DNA of 64,000 nt from Blattamonas nauphoetae (taxonomy: Eukaryota; Preaxostyla; Oxymonadida). The notes below the pieces were generated by a model. It saw only the letters and a program-made list of their open reading frames with translations. It did not search any database and was not told the origin of the DNA. Made by a program: the position numbers and the translations under genes. Location: the NCBI GenBank assembly GCA_033064195.1, contig JARBJD010000073.1, forward strand, positions 186,001 through 250,000. Reading direction: 5' to 3'. Positions 1-12,181 of this stretch are shown piece by piece (the first letter of the stretch is position 1; each line of letters starts with the position of its first letter).

Positions 1-366
1 GTTCCTACACATCCATGTCACAAATACGCCATTCCGACACACACAAGAAATTGCATAGAGATTCTCAATGTTTGAAGCGAGATGGACAAGAGAGGCTTTT
101 CAAGGCTTTTTTGATGATAGATGTTTTCAATTCGCATTTCTCTCACAAATCCGATTTTTTATGTCGTTTACCACCACCTCTTTGATTTCTGAAACGTTAC
201 GAAGAAATAAATGTGAAAAAATGTCCTGATCAAAAAAGAGCTCAATCGAACGCGATCAAATCAAAATCTACTAAATTTAGCACTTTTCAGTCCTGAAAGC
301 AGCTGAATGCAAATTGTGCAATTTTTGATTTTTTGAGACGCACCATAGTGACAAGTAACATTTCAT
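1..366. other. No recognisable gene; flank 5' of a truncated pseudogene
   Basis: No frame here resembles the N-terminal RRM-like part seen in the two paralogues further right (19039 and 20792 onward). The pseudogene that follows therefore lost its 5' end, with homology beginning near 350. The stretch around 211-230 shares a short phrase (AAAAATGTCCTGATC) with 23694-23709, just left of hAT element F, so the 5' break may be due to another mobile element. No terminal repeat pair could be closed within the window. Confidence 0.4.
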
Positions 367-1207
367 TTGAATCACCCAAATTCGGTCGTCTTCATTCCAC
401 CACGCATATCTTTGCCAGACACCAAAGATTGTCTCATCAACTTTCCCAACATCACTACCGCCATTTCAGCATTTCGCGACCGGAACAAATGGCCGATCGA
501 AGGCGTTCAGATTCATGTCCAATTTTTCGTCCACGAGCCCCGACAACATGCATTTCAGTCATTTCACACATCTCTCCCACAGTTAATGAGTTCCCTCTCG
601 TCTTCCAAAAAAACTGTGGTTCTTAAAAATCTTCCTTTCGATGACTCAATCCTCGAAATCGTAAACCTCCTTTCCGCCGTTCGAATGAAACACATCGTCA
701 TCAACACGGACACTTTCTCGGGCTCAACAGCAACAGCCCTTGTCGAAGTCGAGAGTGACAGCATAGCAGCCTCCCTGCAGAGTTTGGATGGAACTCTAAC
801 ACTCAGAGGTCGAACGATCAACATCTCCATGTCCACTCCTCTTCTCACACTCTCTCCACTTGCTGTACCCCATCTCATCACTTCGTCGACACTTCAGCCG
901 CCACTTTATCGTGAAGCTAGCCTCCTCACAGATCCTGGTAATATCTACGCTTCCGAGATCACCGAGATCACTCCCGAGACAATAACAATTGCCTGCAGAG
1001 CTGCCGCATTCTTCATCCCTCATCATGAATGTATTTGGGGAGCCGATTCTGATTTTGATCAACAGATCGAAGAAATGTCCAAATTTTTCGAGACTATTCT
1101 TGACAGCCGAAATCCACCACTCCGAAACACTCTCATCTATCGGGTCATGCCTGACTCGATCTTCGAGCGCATCTTCGGACTCTTACACTCGGGAAACGAT
1201 GCTCTGA
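367..1207 (+). pseudogene. RRM/helical-repeat family gene, copy 1, 5' segment
   Basis: This is the first of three pieces of one host gene (367-1207, 4095-4146, 17902-18530). It encodes a stretch shared with copy 2 (SVVFIPPRISLPDTKDCL), then an RRM-like unit (VVLKNLPFDD to LRGRTINIS, about residues 83-153), then the start of a helical region that matches copy 3 up to NDAL. The match stops exactly where element A begins. Removing element A and the MULE gives NDAL-ITSVLLFLTVVV... then FQELVRLGLF, with the same residue count as copy 3 (20 residues between NDAL and FQ). Roughly 220 N-terminal residues present in the paralogues are missing. RRM folds usually bind RNA; a function for this protein is not known. 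The copy is certainly dead because of the insertions and of lesions in the 3' piece. Confidence 0.85.
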
Positions 1208-4091
1208 TAGTCCCTCCACAAACCCGTCAAAAATATATAAACCCGTTTTTATTCGGCTAGACCCAGAATTCGTACTATAGTCGAAAATTGTTTTCATATT
1301 ACCACTAATAAACTCATTGACAATGGTAGTTTGAGAGAAAAGTGTCCATGCAATTGATCGATGAAATGAGAAAGAGTCCAATGAATGGGGAGATGAAAAG
1401 AATGGATCACATCCACTGGCTTTCAGGCTTGCACTCTGGTTGTCCTGTCTGGGTGCCTGTCCAGCTGGCTGGGGGATGTTCGACCCGGTCTGGCGAATGC
1501 CCAGTGTTGGTGAGGACGTTGACAGAGTCTTTGGGGATGAGACTTGGAGACTGTGAGGACGTCCGCGTCTGCGACAGTCGACGGGACAATCCCCGAGCAG
1601 AGCCATTTCTACTCGGACGGCAGTGTCTGTGGCGGGTCAGCTTCGTCTCTCTGTGAAGTGGAACTTGATGTCGATTCTGACTCTGAGTTCATCTCAGTCT
1701 CCTCGTTGTCGTAGGTGGTACGTGTTGATGCAGCGACGATTGACGTTGATCCGAGTGACGAGAGCGTTGGTGTGATGGCGCGTTGTGTAATGAGCGGTTC
1801 AAGTACCTCTTGCGGCTCACTCCCCGCCGTCCTTGTATCGAGAAGTGCTTGTTGGGCAGTGTCGCTTGGCTCTGTCCTGTCTTTTGTCGGACTGCTTTTG
1901 GTCTTTCCGGAGGAGAGTGCCCGAAGAGCGGGTGGTTGGTCTGCTTCGGAGCAGCCATCGAAGAAGTGGAGGACACCTTCTGATGAGCGGGCAAGGGATC
2001 AGCCGAGCGCTTCGCGTCTGCTGCGAGTTGAGAGGAGGAGGGTGTCTCGGAGAGGGTCTCAATTTCCATGGCCTGCTTCATCAGAGCCTCTTGTTCTTCT
2101 TCTCGTCTCTTTCTCCGCTTCTCCTCTCTCAATTCCTGACGTTTCATGTCAAAGTCAAAACTTAGGCGAGCGAGCAGCTGTTTTCGTTCGTGCGCCCGCC
2201 GCTCTTCTTCCTCCCTCTCTTCCGCTTCGTATGCATCCACGTCCTTCTTCAAGTCCACCATCCACCTTCCTCCGCAATCGTACGCACCGCTGCTCTGCCC
2301 CACTTTGCCGATGATGGGAGTCATCGGGGTGGCCCTCTGAACGGCACCTTCACCTTCCCCGCCCGCTCCCACACAAATTGTTGGATGTCGCGCTTCTTCA
2401 TCGTCCGAATCTCAGTCGTCGACGATCGAGATGTCGACCATCTCGCATTGCGACAGAAGTAGAACGGTGGAAGTTGACTCTGGTGGGAGAATGATGAGGG
2501 ATAAGTTGGACTTGATGGTGACTGTCGTGTGTGAAGTGACTGTCAATTCGACCGGAGACGGGATGACCTTCTTCATTTTCGGTGGAACAGAAAAGGTGAG
2601 AGTGAAGGAAGGCAGCGAGTAGATGTGAACAGTTGGTTTGGAGTGTGCCTTCTCTTCCTTCTTCTCTTCGTCGGGGAGTGGCTCCGGTGTAGTGTCTGGG
2701 ACGGTCTCTTCTTTGAAGGTCGAGAGGGGCTGCGTGAGGATGGTGACTTTCCGCTTCTTGACGAACAGATTCCCTTCCTCGTCGTCTTCTGCTGTCTTGG
2801 GTGGCTGTTCGTTGAGTACTGGCGGTTCGGGAGCAGACACTTCCATCGAGATCACTCGCTCCTCCTCGTCTACCTCGATAGACCATTTCACCTTAACCAC
2901 CAAATTGATGTTCCGTAGAGCAATGACGGCGTCTGACAGACTGAGCGGAACTTGGTCGCTCTTGTTGACATGCGAGAGAGGGATCTCGTCGTGGTTCGTT
3001 GGCAGCTGGCGTGGTTTCGGAGCGGCGAGGTTGGACGAAGAGTGGGCGAGGAAGGAGCTCGCAATGGGTGATGATGTTTGAGAGAAGCTTAACGATCGAT
3101 TGGAGACACGAGGAGAGGATGCGAGAGAGCGGGCTTTGGTGTGCGAGAAGGAAGGGATGATGGGGCTGCGGTCGGCCCGGGTTCCATTCCACTGCTGGTC
3201 CAATGACGAGTCATCCTCTTTCGAAGTGAAGGTGCGTTTTGAGCTGAATCGTGGGAGGCGCAGGTCGGATGAATCAAGTCGCAGTTCGTGGACAGTCTCG
3301 ACACCCTTCTGGACGGTTGTAGCGACTGCTTTTGGGGGAAGGTTGTTTGGCGTTTGTTGCTTCTTTGGATTCGTCATCACTGTCGATGAAAATGCGGTTC
3401 CGGGGCGCTGATGATGAATATTACCTTTTGCAAGTGGCGGGAGGATCACAAGCGGAGAATGATGTGATGGACGGACATGGATGACCTGCCACGGAGTCTT
3501 TCGAAGACTAACTTTCAGGGAGGGCGAGTGAGGGAGCGACGGCGTCTGTGTGGAGAGAGACGACTGAGCTTGCTGGAGGTGCACCTGCTGTGGGGAATGT
3601 GTGGCGCGGGAAGGCCAGGGCGGACGGGTTGGTTGGTGTGAGCGGGAGGTGACTACTTCCTTATCGAGCCCTGGTGTGCGAGTGGGATAGGAGACGGGCG
3701 GGGAGTGAGTTGTTTGGTTATGTTTGTTTCTCCGAGTTCTCAATTAGATCTCCGGAGAACGAATTGATCATTGACTTTTGCGATGCGTTGAGGAGCTTGT
3801 CTATCGATGAGGCAATCGTTTGAAAAATCTGTTGTGATGATGGAGAAGAGGTGGTATTTGGCAAATTTGGCATCGATGATCTTAAATTCTGAGATAGAAG
3901 ATATGATTCAATTAAGTACCCATTATTTGAAAAAGAGTCACAAACATTTTAAATCAAGTTCAGATAACCTAATTACTACAACTGGTTTTTAATACACCAC
4001 ATTTTGACTCCCTACCGAGTTGAGACAACTATTCATTTTATTTTTGAATAAAGACGGGTTTATATTTAAAAACGGGTTTGTGGAGGGTCTA
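1208..4091. mobile_element. Element A: 2.9-kb DNA transposon with TGA target duplication and a cargo gene
   Basis: The left end reads TAGTCCCTCCACAAACCCGT and the right end, reversed, TAGACCCTCCACAAACCCGT. Each end holds two AAACCCGT motifs about 16-20 bp apart. A TGA lies on both sides (1205-1207 and 4092-4094). Collapsing these to one TGA restores exact alignment of the interrupted host gene with its paralogue, so the ends are well fixed. No transposase is visible inside; the only long frame is a host-like gene on the minus strand. Elements D (28728-29203) and E (63484 onward) have the same kind of end. A 3-bp TNA duplication recalls PIF/Harbinger, but the TAGT terminus does not match any family I can name with confidence. 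Confidence 0.88.
1689..3743 (-). pseudogene. Cargo gene of element A: Ser/Pro-rich protein with charged coiled coil
   Basis: Two frames on the minus strand (3743 to 2412 and 2411 to 1689) are in the same register and separated by one TGA at 2414-2412. The N-terminal part is rich in Ser, Pro, Thr and basic residues. After the TGA comes an acidic patch (DSDDEEA) and then a long Glu/Arg coiled coil (about 2270-2060: EAEEREEEERRAHERKQ and onward), ending in a Ser/Gln/Arg tail. The first ATG in frame is at 3377; an upstream exon is possible since the frame is open to 3743. No family is recognised. The register across the stop argues for one gene with a nonsense change or a tiny unspliced intron, and against two genes. 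It looks like host sequence carried by the transposon and not like a transposase. Confidence 0.55.
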
Positions 4092-4146
4092 TGATCACAT
4101 CAGTCTTGCTGTTCCTCACCGTTGTTGTCAACAAGGTCAAATATGA
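4092..4146 (+). pseudogene. RRM/helical-repeat copy 1, middle segment between two transposons
   Basis: The 55 bases encode ITSVLLFLTVVVNKVKYE, which aligns with LATTIMFLTTVVHSFKDK of the intact copy at 21669-21722. The first three bases are the duplicated TGA of element A. The last nine (4138-4146, CAAATATGA) are the left target duplication of the MULE. Confidence 0.88.
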
Positions 4147-4332
4147 GGGAACGACTATAACCCATCAAGCAAATCGACTAAAACCCATCAAGTCCCACTT
4201 TTTTCTTTTTCTCGACTCATTTCAACTTCTCTTGAATAAACGGTTCTGAATGTATCTTAAGCAAACTCAAAACGTGAAATGTGAATGATTCTGTCAGTAG
4301 AGCCTTTCCATCGTCCTTTTTCTGATGAACGA

Positions 4333-5596
4333 CTATCCCCCTCCTTTTCGTCTGTCAGGTCCTTTCTGCTTCTTTTCACTGGGTTTCATGGCCTTCGCGG
4401 CACGTTTCTTCTCGAATTGAGCCATCGTTGACTTGTCTGTGCGGATCTTTCTCGTTGGAGGATACGTCAGTTGGAGACTGTTCCGAAGAAGAGAAGGTGA
4501 GTTCGCAATTCTTCGAGAACGCACTCTTTCGGCAAGCGTTTGGTAGCGTTTGGTTGATTGTGTCTTCCTTGGAGTGCCAGTTTTAAGTGATGACGGCTGC
4601 CGAAGACCACTTGAGAAAGTTTTCAGTTCCTCCAAGAGAGTTCGTCTGTCTTCGGCTGGCTGTGGGATGATTGCAGCTCTGATTTCAGCTATTGTTGACT
4701 CGAGGTCGGAGAGTTGGGAGGCATTAACTTCCTGAGGCGGTCTGGTCACAGCATCACGATTTTGAAGATGCCAACAGGGGTGAACCGTTTCAAGTGGAAG
4801 AGGAAGTCCATTTTTCATGAATCTGGTAATCTGGCAACGGCAGGGAAGTCCATAGCTGGAAGTTATGTCGTGACTACACTGTTCACATGAAGAATCATTG
4901 GAAAGGATTTTTCTTTCTGTCTCGATCAAACTTAGTGCTCGAAAGCTGATTTTTGTCACAAGATGATCATACAATCTGGTCTGTCGTGTGAACGTCGGTG
5001 AGTTGAGAAGTTCAGTTGTCTCCTGAGTCCGAACCCGCTGATATCGGAGCTCAGTGTGTTGCACAATGAGATTGAACGCCGAACTGAGACTGTACTTGGC
5101 CGTTCCCAGGAAAGATTTCAGTGCCGCGTGTTGACCTTCGCAAAGCCCTGTCGTTGTCGTTCCGAAACGATGGAATTGCTTTGTGTAGCAGGCACATACA
5201 ATCTCTTTGTGTGCCCACCAATTTGTCAGCAGATAGTCTGACATCTGGCTTTCTTCTCCAAGTTCCGAGATGAGATTGGTGAATTGTGTCTCGCATTTTT
5301 GCACATCAGCTTCGAGGAAAATGCCTTCCATTTTCTTTTCAATAGATGTTGCCTCATCGTGATTGAAGAGAGTTCTTGCTTTCACGAACACGCTTTGGGT
5401 AGCATGCCAAGTGCAGAGCAGAATCGTAGTGTCCTTGAAAACTGATTTGATCGCTCCTCGGAGAGCATAATCTTTATCCGTGATAATGACTTTGGGATCG
5501 ACACTCACAAACTTCTTGAGCTCAATCAGAACAGATTCGAACACATTCCTTGTCTCTTGGCTGATGAAGGCAAACGCGATTGGTATCGTTTGATAA
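4333..5596 (-). pseudogene. MULE transposase, C-terminal piece
   Basis: The frame runs from the junction with element B (5596) to TAG at 4333. It begins QTIPIAFAFISQETRN, continues through the second catalytic region (ITDKDYALRGAIKSVF, LLCTWH) and the helical region, then reaches a SWIM-type zinc finger with Cys-x2-Cys, a His and CRC (CSHDITSSYGLPCRC). The tail is basic (KKRAAKAMKPSEKKQKG). MULE transposases are DDE enzymes that cut and paste the element. This piece has no own start; its reading continues from 13071-12982 once element B is removed. The body shows no internal stops, so the MULE was probably whole when B and C landed. Confidence 0.93.
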
Positions 5597-5644
5597 TAGT
5601 AGCGTCAATAATCCACGAAAATCAATAATTCACGATCTTCAAGG

Positions 5645-6985
5645 TGGACAATACTACCATCAGTGTGATGATTTTCCTGAAGTGGTTTAGCTATTTGACA
5701 CTTTTGGACCTGGGAGAGGTTTGAAGAAAGTGTGGGATGACAGTTCGGATCAACATTCCAAAGTCCCACAATCATATCTTGGCTTAAAAACGAGTGAAAA
5801 CGAGAGTATTCACGATTTCGTTAGGTTCAATGCACACGTAAACCTCTCTGGTTTGTGAATGATGAAAGTTAAATCCAGAAAATGGGTGAGATCCAATTTT
5901 GAAGCTAGTTTTTATCCATGATTACCTCCATTGAATCAACTGAATCAACCTGTAGTTTGGGCGTATCATGACAGTTCGTCCCATCACACTAATTGTCCAC
6001 ACACTCGGAAGATATAGTGATCACAACTCCCACGAGGACATCGACGATTCTGTTCGCTCTGAATGACTTCCCAGACATTCTCAACCACCCTCCCATCTTG
6101 CCTGAACTTGCTGAACGTCTTCCCACCTTTTCATGATCTAACATACAGTTGAGAAAACACCATTGATGAAGATTGAATCATCTCGAACTCTTCACATTCG
6201 TCCTCTCAGTACCAGTGTAGGCCATATTCAACATCGCTGTATCTTGAATCACCAATATCTTTCCAGCTGGCACCATATTTTACACAGAGGAACCTCCAGA
6301 TGTCGAGTTCTCTCCGACGGACTCTAACGTATGATCCAGAATTCCACCCAGTGAAAGTGCCAGAATTCCACCGAGACAACTCTCAGTGCGATATAACCTC
6401 GCCAGCCGAGCTGAGGTCACGAATAGCGATCATAGAAACCAATCTGAACACCTCCAAACGATTCTCAGATCCGACCGTCCACGCCGTCTCAGGAAGAAAA
6501 GATTGCGTCTGTCGGTTCTCCACTTCAGAAAGGACGCTCAAACTTCGAGAGACACTTCCGCATATATCCCCATCTCTCTCCAGGCACAATCACACATCAT
6601 GACAGCAATCATCAATTTTACCAATATGCAGAGCTATTATGATGAACTAACGTCGCTGGGAAGCCTTCTGTCAGCCCTTCGTCACGAAAATGACATTGAG
6701 GTAAACATGAACTCGTCCTCAACATCTCTCACACGTCTGGTTCTAAAGGACAATGCTCTCCAGGAACATATTCAGAATCACGCATGTTTCGTCGAAGATC
6801 AGGTTCGAGATGCGCTTCGCTCCGCCTCGACGAGCTAGACGCCGGATCGCTGGCTTTGTGATGTCTTGAATGTTGTTGCGGATTGTATAGCAAATTGACT
6901 TCACTCCAGCCTGTCAATTCGCTTTCCTCCTTTACCACGTCCAGACAATTTTTGGTGGACTTCCGTCACAGCGAAACGTACCCTC
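5645..6985. other. Left interior of element B, no convincing gene
   Basis: Short frames only. On the plus strand, 6620-6838 could encode a soluble helical stretch (MTAIINFTNMQSYYDELTSLG and onward to ALRSASTS), with base use like host coding DNA, but it has no recognised relatives. Treated as decayed host sequence. Confidence 0.3.
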
Positions 6986-9860
6986 ACGTTGATCTCCCTG
7001 ACGCTCTCGTTTAGCTCAGCCCCAACTGCCGCTCACTTTTCGACCTGTCTTCTCACACTCTCGGAACAGGAACGGACGAAGCACATGTAGATTTGATGGT
7101 TGATGTTCAAACTCACGCAATCCCAACTCGATGTGTCCATCGCATCGTATTTCTCGTTCTCAGTAGATCTGATGGTCGACTCCCTCAGCTTCAACGACAA
7201 ATGCTCAAACTCAGCCCCTACAGGAGCAAAACAAGCATCAATCTCACACACGAACTTTGCATCCATCGCCCGCACTGGAGGCGATGGAGTTGTGTCAGTT
7301 GTCCTCACCACTAGTCACTCCATCACCGGAACCTCTTCTATCATCGTTTTCTGGTGAGTACTCCATTTCCTCACCAGTATTCAACACACCAATCTCGAAA
7401 AGCACGGATTTTGGGAAGGACATCTTCGTCTCATCGTCAAGACTTACACAAGAGATCGGGACAGGTTCGATCAGTTTCGATTTCACCGTCGTCACAGACC
7501 AAACTCGGTTCCGGTGTACTCATTCTGACGCCACGATCTCATTGGGAAGTGATTCAGCGCGGCACATAACGGAGTGTGGGATCATCACGAACTTTGCCTC
7601 TCGCTGAAGATAGCCACAAAGCGTCTGATGGGATCCCCACACCATGTAATGACGGGGCTACTCTCCTCATTTTCACGTCAGGTTCCTCCGCCATCGCCTC
7701 GCTCGTGTTCTCCCTCTCCCCACACGCAGAAGCGAGGGAAGCGCTCATCAACGTCTTGTCTGGTTCACTGGCCATCCAAAAAGTGACATTCACCGCTCTG
7801 TCCATCTCGCCGTCCAAAAATTACGGAATCTTCTCACGTTTGCTGCTAGGTCTCGCTCCCTCACCAACATCGAGTTCCGAGCAAAGACACAATCCCCAGT
7901 CCTCAACTTTGGTCTGATTTCAAGCACAGCCAATGCCGTCCTCTCAATCCAAGATTCCATCGTCAAAGGGGCCATCTTCTCGTCATCACCCGTGCTGATT
8001 GTTACTGATCAGTGAATCTTCGAGACGTACACGCTCTCGTTCACCAGCCTGACATTCCTCACGTCTGTCTCCGATCCTGTTCTTAACATCCTTCGATCCG
8101 ACGAGATCCTCTCTCAGACTCCAGATAACCTCACTTGCCTTGTCGTCAGTAATTTCAACCAACGGCAATGGAAGGCCTCACATCGGAGTCGTCTATCTCT
8201 TTTTTCGGTGCCTTGTTCATCGATTCCTCAGAAGTCTCGTTGACGAACTGCTCGTTCACTGACAACACAACCAGATACGCTCCGTTCCTTTCAGTGAATC
8301 ATAACATCCACTACTCGTCGACCACTCTGACAGCGACGGAGGGAGACTGGACAGCACCCGAATCGCTGTGGATGAAAAAACGACGATCCGTCCGACATGG
8401 ATGTCACCGTTGGGGAAGAATGGGGGAGTGATGATCGATTCAACATGGGAAAGGACACTATCAACGAGCCAGCGTCTGAACCTGAGTCGTCCTTATCTCG
8501 AAGCCAAAGGAGCCAACACACTGAACTGTCCTCTCCTCCAACTTCCCTGCTCGACACACGAAGAAGGTCAGGATCATCCCACTACTACCAACATGATCGT
8601 CATTGACTCCTCTCAGACATCACAGTTACAGCAGGCTTGTCGTCTCAAGAAGTAATTGGAGGGATTTTTGCAAGAGCTGATGATCACTGAGTCATTCAAC
8701 AACAACGTATTAAGTGGAACAACTCGTCATCGTTGCGGATGGGTTCGTTGGCCAGGGTGTGATCGCATCAAGCACAGACGTTGTCTCTCAATGTCAGGAG
8801 GGAATCAATTCCACTTCATTTTCCGAATCGTCCATCAACCTTGATACAATTAGTGTCACAGACTGTGCATTCATTGGACAGCTCTCCGCCATTCTGCTCT
8901 CGAGGAATGTTTGAAGCTCTTCTCATCTCATTCTTTTTCCTCGCTCACTACAGACTTCCTCTTGTACAACAACTCTCTCCATATTCCCAATTCGGTGTCC
9001 GCGTTCTATTCTTCCATCCCTTATGAGATCACACATCGTCCAACCTTCGAAGCACACGTGGAGCAGACTCTGGGCGGAAACTGCACCCTCTCATCGCAGC
9101 TCACGTAGGATCTGTTTGCCTTTCTTGATCCTGCCACAGTGACACACCCTCGCAGTGATGAGATGAATGTCAACCAGAACTCCACCACTCTCACACAAGT
9201 CTTGTTCGACGACTGCACAGGGAAGAACGAGACGTCATGAATGGTCTTTCTCGACATCACCGATGGCGATGCGACGCTCACGAACTCTCCCATCAACGAT
9301 TGTGTAGGACGAGATGCCAGAACGCCGATCAGCCCGATCCTCAAAACCACCGACTCATCGAAACAGCACACATAAAGAAGAGAAGCCCACTCCACCCGCT
9401 CGGAAAGAGCAACCAGCCACTTCAGACAGATCAACGCGAACCACGCCGTGCTGACAGCCCAATCTGAGCATCGCTCGCCTTCCATACCATCTCACCCTCC
9501 GCAGCGACTGTTGTCGACACCTGTGTGGAGAGACAGTCTCACTCAAGTTGTTGGCAAAGAACACAAGAACAGACACAATTTTATCAGCAGCAAAACAAAG
9601 ATGACAATCCCAAGTGCTCCATTGAGGGTCTTCTTCAGCTCTATGGCCGAGAAGCGTGTCACTCAATCTACATGTGTTCAGTGCGAGACATCGAGGATGT
9701 CCTGTGTCCGGAAGTTCTTGCGGGTGAAGGGGCACACCACCAGCATGATCGCAATGAGGACACCCAACTTTACATGTCCGGCTGTTTAGCTGAGGGCGTG
9801 ACTTCGTCGCCGACCAGACCTCTGGCGCTTGCGAAGTCGAGTTTCATTCGCTGAACGCCG
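6986..9860 (+). pseudogene. Decayed beta-helix surface-protein gene carried in element B
   Basis: Plus-strand fragments in all three frames carry the signature of right-handed beta-helix proteins: short strands rich in Ser, Thr and Val with recurring small motifs. Examples are LFIDSSEVSLTNCSFTDNTT (about 8207-8266), LDTISVTDCAFIGQLSAILL (about 8840-8900), and TLTNSPINDC (about 9272-9305). The protein type is the same as the pseudogene inside element F and the ectodomain of the receptor at 40503-46132, which are likely secreted or cell-surface. Many stops and frame changes separate the fragments, so the gene is long dead. Exact ends cannot be placed. Confidence 0.6.
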
Positions 9861-10096
9861 TATGAGTTCGCTTAGTCTCACAGCGCGTGTCGAGTTAAAA
9901 CATACAGTCACTGTCACATCAGTCCGCGGTTTAGGAATAACAATCCACACATTTAATTCTCATAAGAACTCAATATTTCTCTATTTTCTCCACTTTGGAC
10001 ACTTCGACTAACTGGAAAAAGTATCTGGTAATGCGTGAATGGAAAAAGAAAAAGAATGTGGGTTCATCTCTCCAACCCACAACCAGTTCCATCTCC

Positions 10097-11116
10097 TTAA
10101 TAATGTGTCCAGGATCCATTGTTGGTCAGGACTTCAGCAATCCTCGTTGGCATGGATAAGATTGAAGACTGGATGCAACTCAAGAGATCCTTGTTCCACA
10201 CACTTCTTATCGCAATCTTCAAATCGTCAACAGTATGACAATCTCTTTTGTTCAGTTTTACTTTCATATTGCGCCAAACGTTCTCGATTGGTGAAAGGTC
10301 GGGGCTTTGAGGTGGCCATATCATGGTGGAAAAGGTTTGTCGCGCGATCCAACTTTGGACGAGTTTCGAAGAGTGTTTCGGGTCATTGTCCTGTTGGAAT
10401 ATAAAAGGTTGTTCGCAGAGCTGAATTCCATGGTCATGAACGTGTTTTTTTACTATTTTCAGGTATTGTTTTTGTTCAAGCTTCCCTTTTATGAAGACAA
10501 GCTTCCCAACTCCACCCCATCCAACACAACCCCAAACCATCAAGTGGACCGAATGTTTGACTGTATGTAGTACACATTTCGGATCATATTCTTCCCCCTT
10601 TTTCCTCCATACGTACACTTTCCCTTTCGGTTCTTTTAGGCAAACCATTGCTTCGTCGCTCCAGAGGACTCGCTTCCAATCTTGTTGACTCCACTTCACA
10701 TGATCCCGTGCAAACGACAAACGCTTCTCAATGTTGATGGATCGAAGCAGGGGCTTTCTCTTGACGGGATGTTGGGAGATCCCGTTCTCCTTTCCTCTCC
10801 TCCCAATTGTAGATTCAGAAACAACAATCTGGTGTGTCTTGGCAAGTTTTTCTTTGATATCTCTTTTTGATTTGAAGCGATTGCAGTCAATTTCAGCGAG
10901 TATCATGGCGTCTTCCTGGACCGTTGTGCATCGCGTGTAAGTCCTCTGTATGCTTCGTTTCTTTCTTGGATTTTTTAGCCAACCTTTGAGAAAGGTCCGA
11001 ATGGTACTCTCCGATCTGTGGATTTGCCTTCCGATCGCAGCGACCGACAAGCCAGCCTTCCGCTTGAGAAGGATCTCTTTTTTGGCTTGGGGACTAAGTC
11101 TCCATCGTTTTTGAGT
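10097..11116 (-). CDS. Tc1/mariner (DD34E) transposase
   Basis: The frame is open from just after a TAG at about 11116 to TAA at 10097. The N-terminal part is a paired helix-turn-helix DNA-binding region (LSPQAKKEILLKRKAGLSV, then RQIHRSESTIRTFL). The catalytic core shows D in VLWSDEAMV (residue 132 counted from the TTG at 11050), D221 in FQQDNDPKH and E256 in SPDLSPIENVW. The D-to-E gap is 34 residues, as in Tc1 elements. Length and motifs are those of a whole catalytic domain. The N-terminus is the weak point: the sequence that would supply the start (NIPRLKNDG, near 11100) lies in another frame, so a 1-base shift or an unseen exon separates the ATG from the body. Terminal repeats were looked for near 9900-10090 and 11170-11330 and not found with certainty. 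Confidence 0.88.
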   Translation of the reverse strand, partial: TQKRWRLSPQAKKEILLKRKAGLSVAAIGRQIHRSESTIRTFLKGWLKNPRKKRSIQRTYTRCTTVQEDAMILAEIDCNRFKSKRDIKEKLAKTHQIVVSESTIGRRGKENGISQHPVKRKPLLRSINIEKRLSFARDHVKWSQQDWKRVLWSDEAMVCLKEPKGKVYVWRKKGEEYDPKCVLHTVKHSVHLMVWGCVGWGGVGKLVFIKGKLEQKQYLKIVKKHVHDHGIQLCEQPFIFQQDNDPKHSSKLVQSWIARQTFSTMIWPPQSPDLSPIENVWRNMKVKLNKRDCHTVDDLKIAIRSVWNKDLLSCIQSSILSMPTRIAEVLTNNGSWTHY

Positions 11117-11189
11117 CTAGGAATGTTCAAATGAGAATATAATTGGAAAAGGAGACTTTTTTTGTGGACAAACGAGGAACCATTCACTT

Positions 11190-11496
11190 TTTTTTTCGAT
11201 GGACTCTTGCGAGGGTATTGATTCGTCGACTTTTAACTACAGAAACGCTCTTTGATGTTTTCCTTGAGATATGATACGATCTGTCATCTCACTTTCAGAT
11301 TACTTTCTTCCATTTCACCTAAAACAGTCTTGAACGTTTTGTTTCGCAAATCTGAACTTTCTGGGTCAGATCTCAGCCACCGTTTTCCTGCACATCACGT
11401 CGAATGTCGAATATCTACACTGATTTGAATTGATGAATAAAACAACTGAAACGGAAAAGAAACAAAGACTGAAGTGTAACACAATCGCGGAAGGAT
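11190..11496. other. Spacer between transposase and intron-bearing gene in element B
   Basis: Nothing recognisable. It should hold the left (5') terminus of the Tc1/mariner unit, but no clear inverted repeat partner was seen. Confidence 0.25.
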
Positions 11497-12181
11497 ATGA
11501 TTTCGACTGTATCTCGATCACGACAACTGCTTCCCCCACACGTCGTTCAGGCTGATCTTATCGCTTATGTCGCCTCGTTCTGCTCCACAGAAGATGAACA
11601 AACGCCCGCTGTGCTTCCAGGAGAATGGCTCACGTGTGAATGGTTTGGGAATGGAGGGTTCATCGAAGGTGGGGACTTCTCGATCATCACATCGGATCCC
11701 GAAGCATCCGAACTCGTTGAAGACTCCGGGTTGTCCCTCTTCCTTCTCAAGTTACTCGCAAATGGGATGACACTGGAGACAACATGTTTGATGGCTTCCG
11801 GCATCGTTCTACACGACGATCTCAAAGTCCACGTCCGCCCCTTCATCGAGATGGATGATTCATCGCCTCTTCTCAGCTTCCACGACTCGTCCAAAATCCC
11901 TCTCGCTGGTTCTATCCTCCGCACATTCGTTCTTCTTCTCGTATCAAACTCGTCCAATCCACATCCTGCGTATTTGACACGCATCACTGCGCTATCTTCA
12001 CGCTATCATCTCGGATCACGCTCGGTTTGTTGTTTTTTGATTAGTCTTTCTGATGATTTGTTCTGTTTGATCGATTTGCATTGATTTCATTCATTTTGTC
12101 GTTCTTATCTTCTCTCATGTCTTTCAGGGTGAAGACATCCTCATCGTTATCTCCAACGCACACAGACCAATCGCACAATAG
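11497..12181 (+). CDS. Hypothetical protein with one spliced intron, cargo of element B
   Basis: The ATG at 11497 opens 176 codons (MISTVSRSRQLLPPHVVQ and onward). They are followed by a clear GT-AG intron of 103 bases (12025-12127) with a T-rich tract before CTTTCAG. Splicing keeps the frame (LGSRS-GEDILIVISNAHRP) and gives a 193-residue product ending at TAG, 12179-12181. No family is recognised. The sequence has the Ser/Leu-rich look of the beta-helix proteins around it and may be the 3' part of such a gene. Host-like reading beyond the stop (TLPPLLFIYH) suggests a truncated or decaying copy. It shows that element B moved genomic DNA with an intron and not a processed transcript. Confidence 0.45.
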
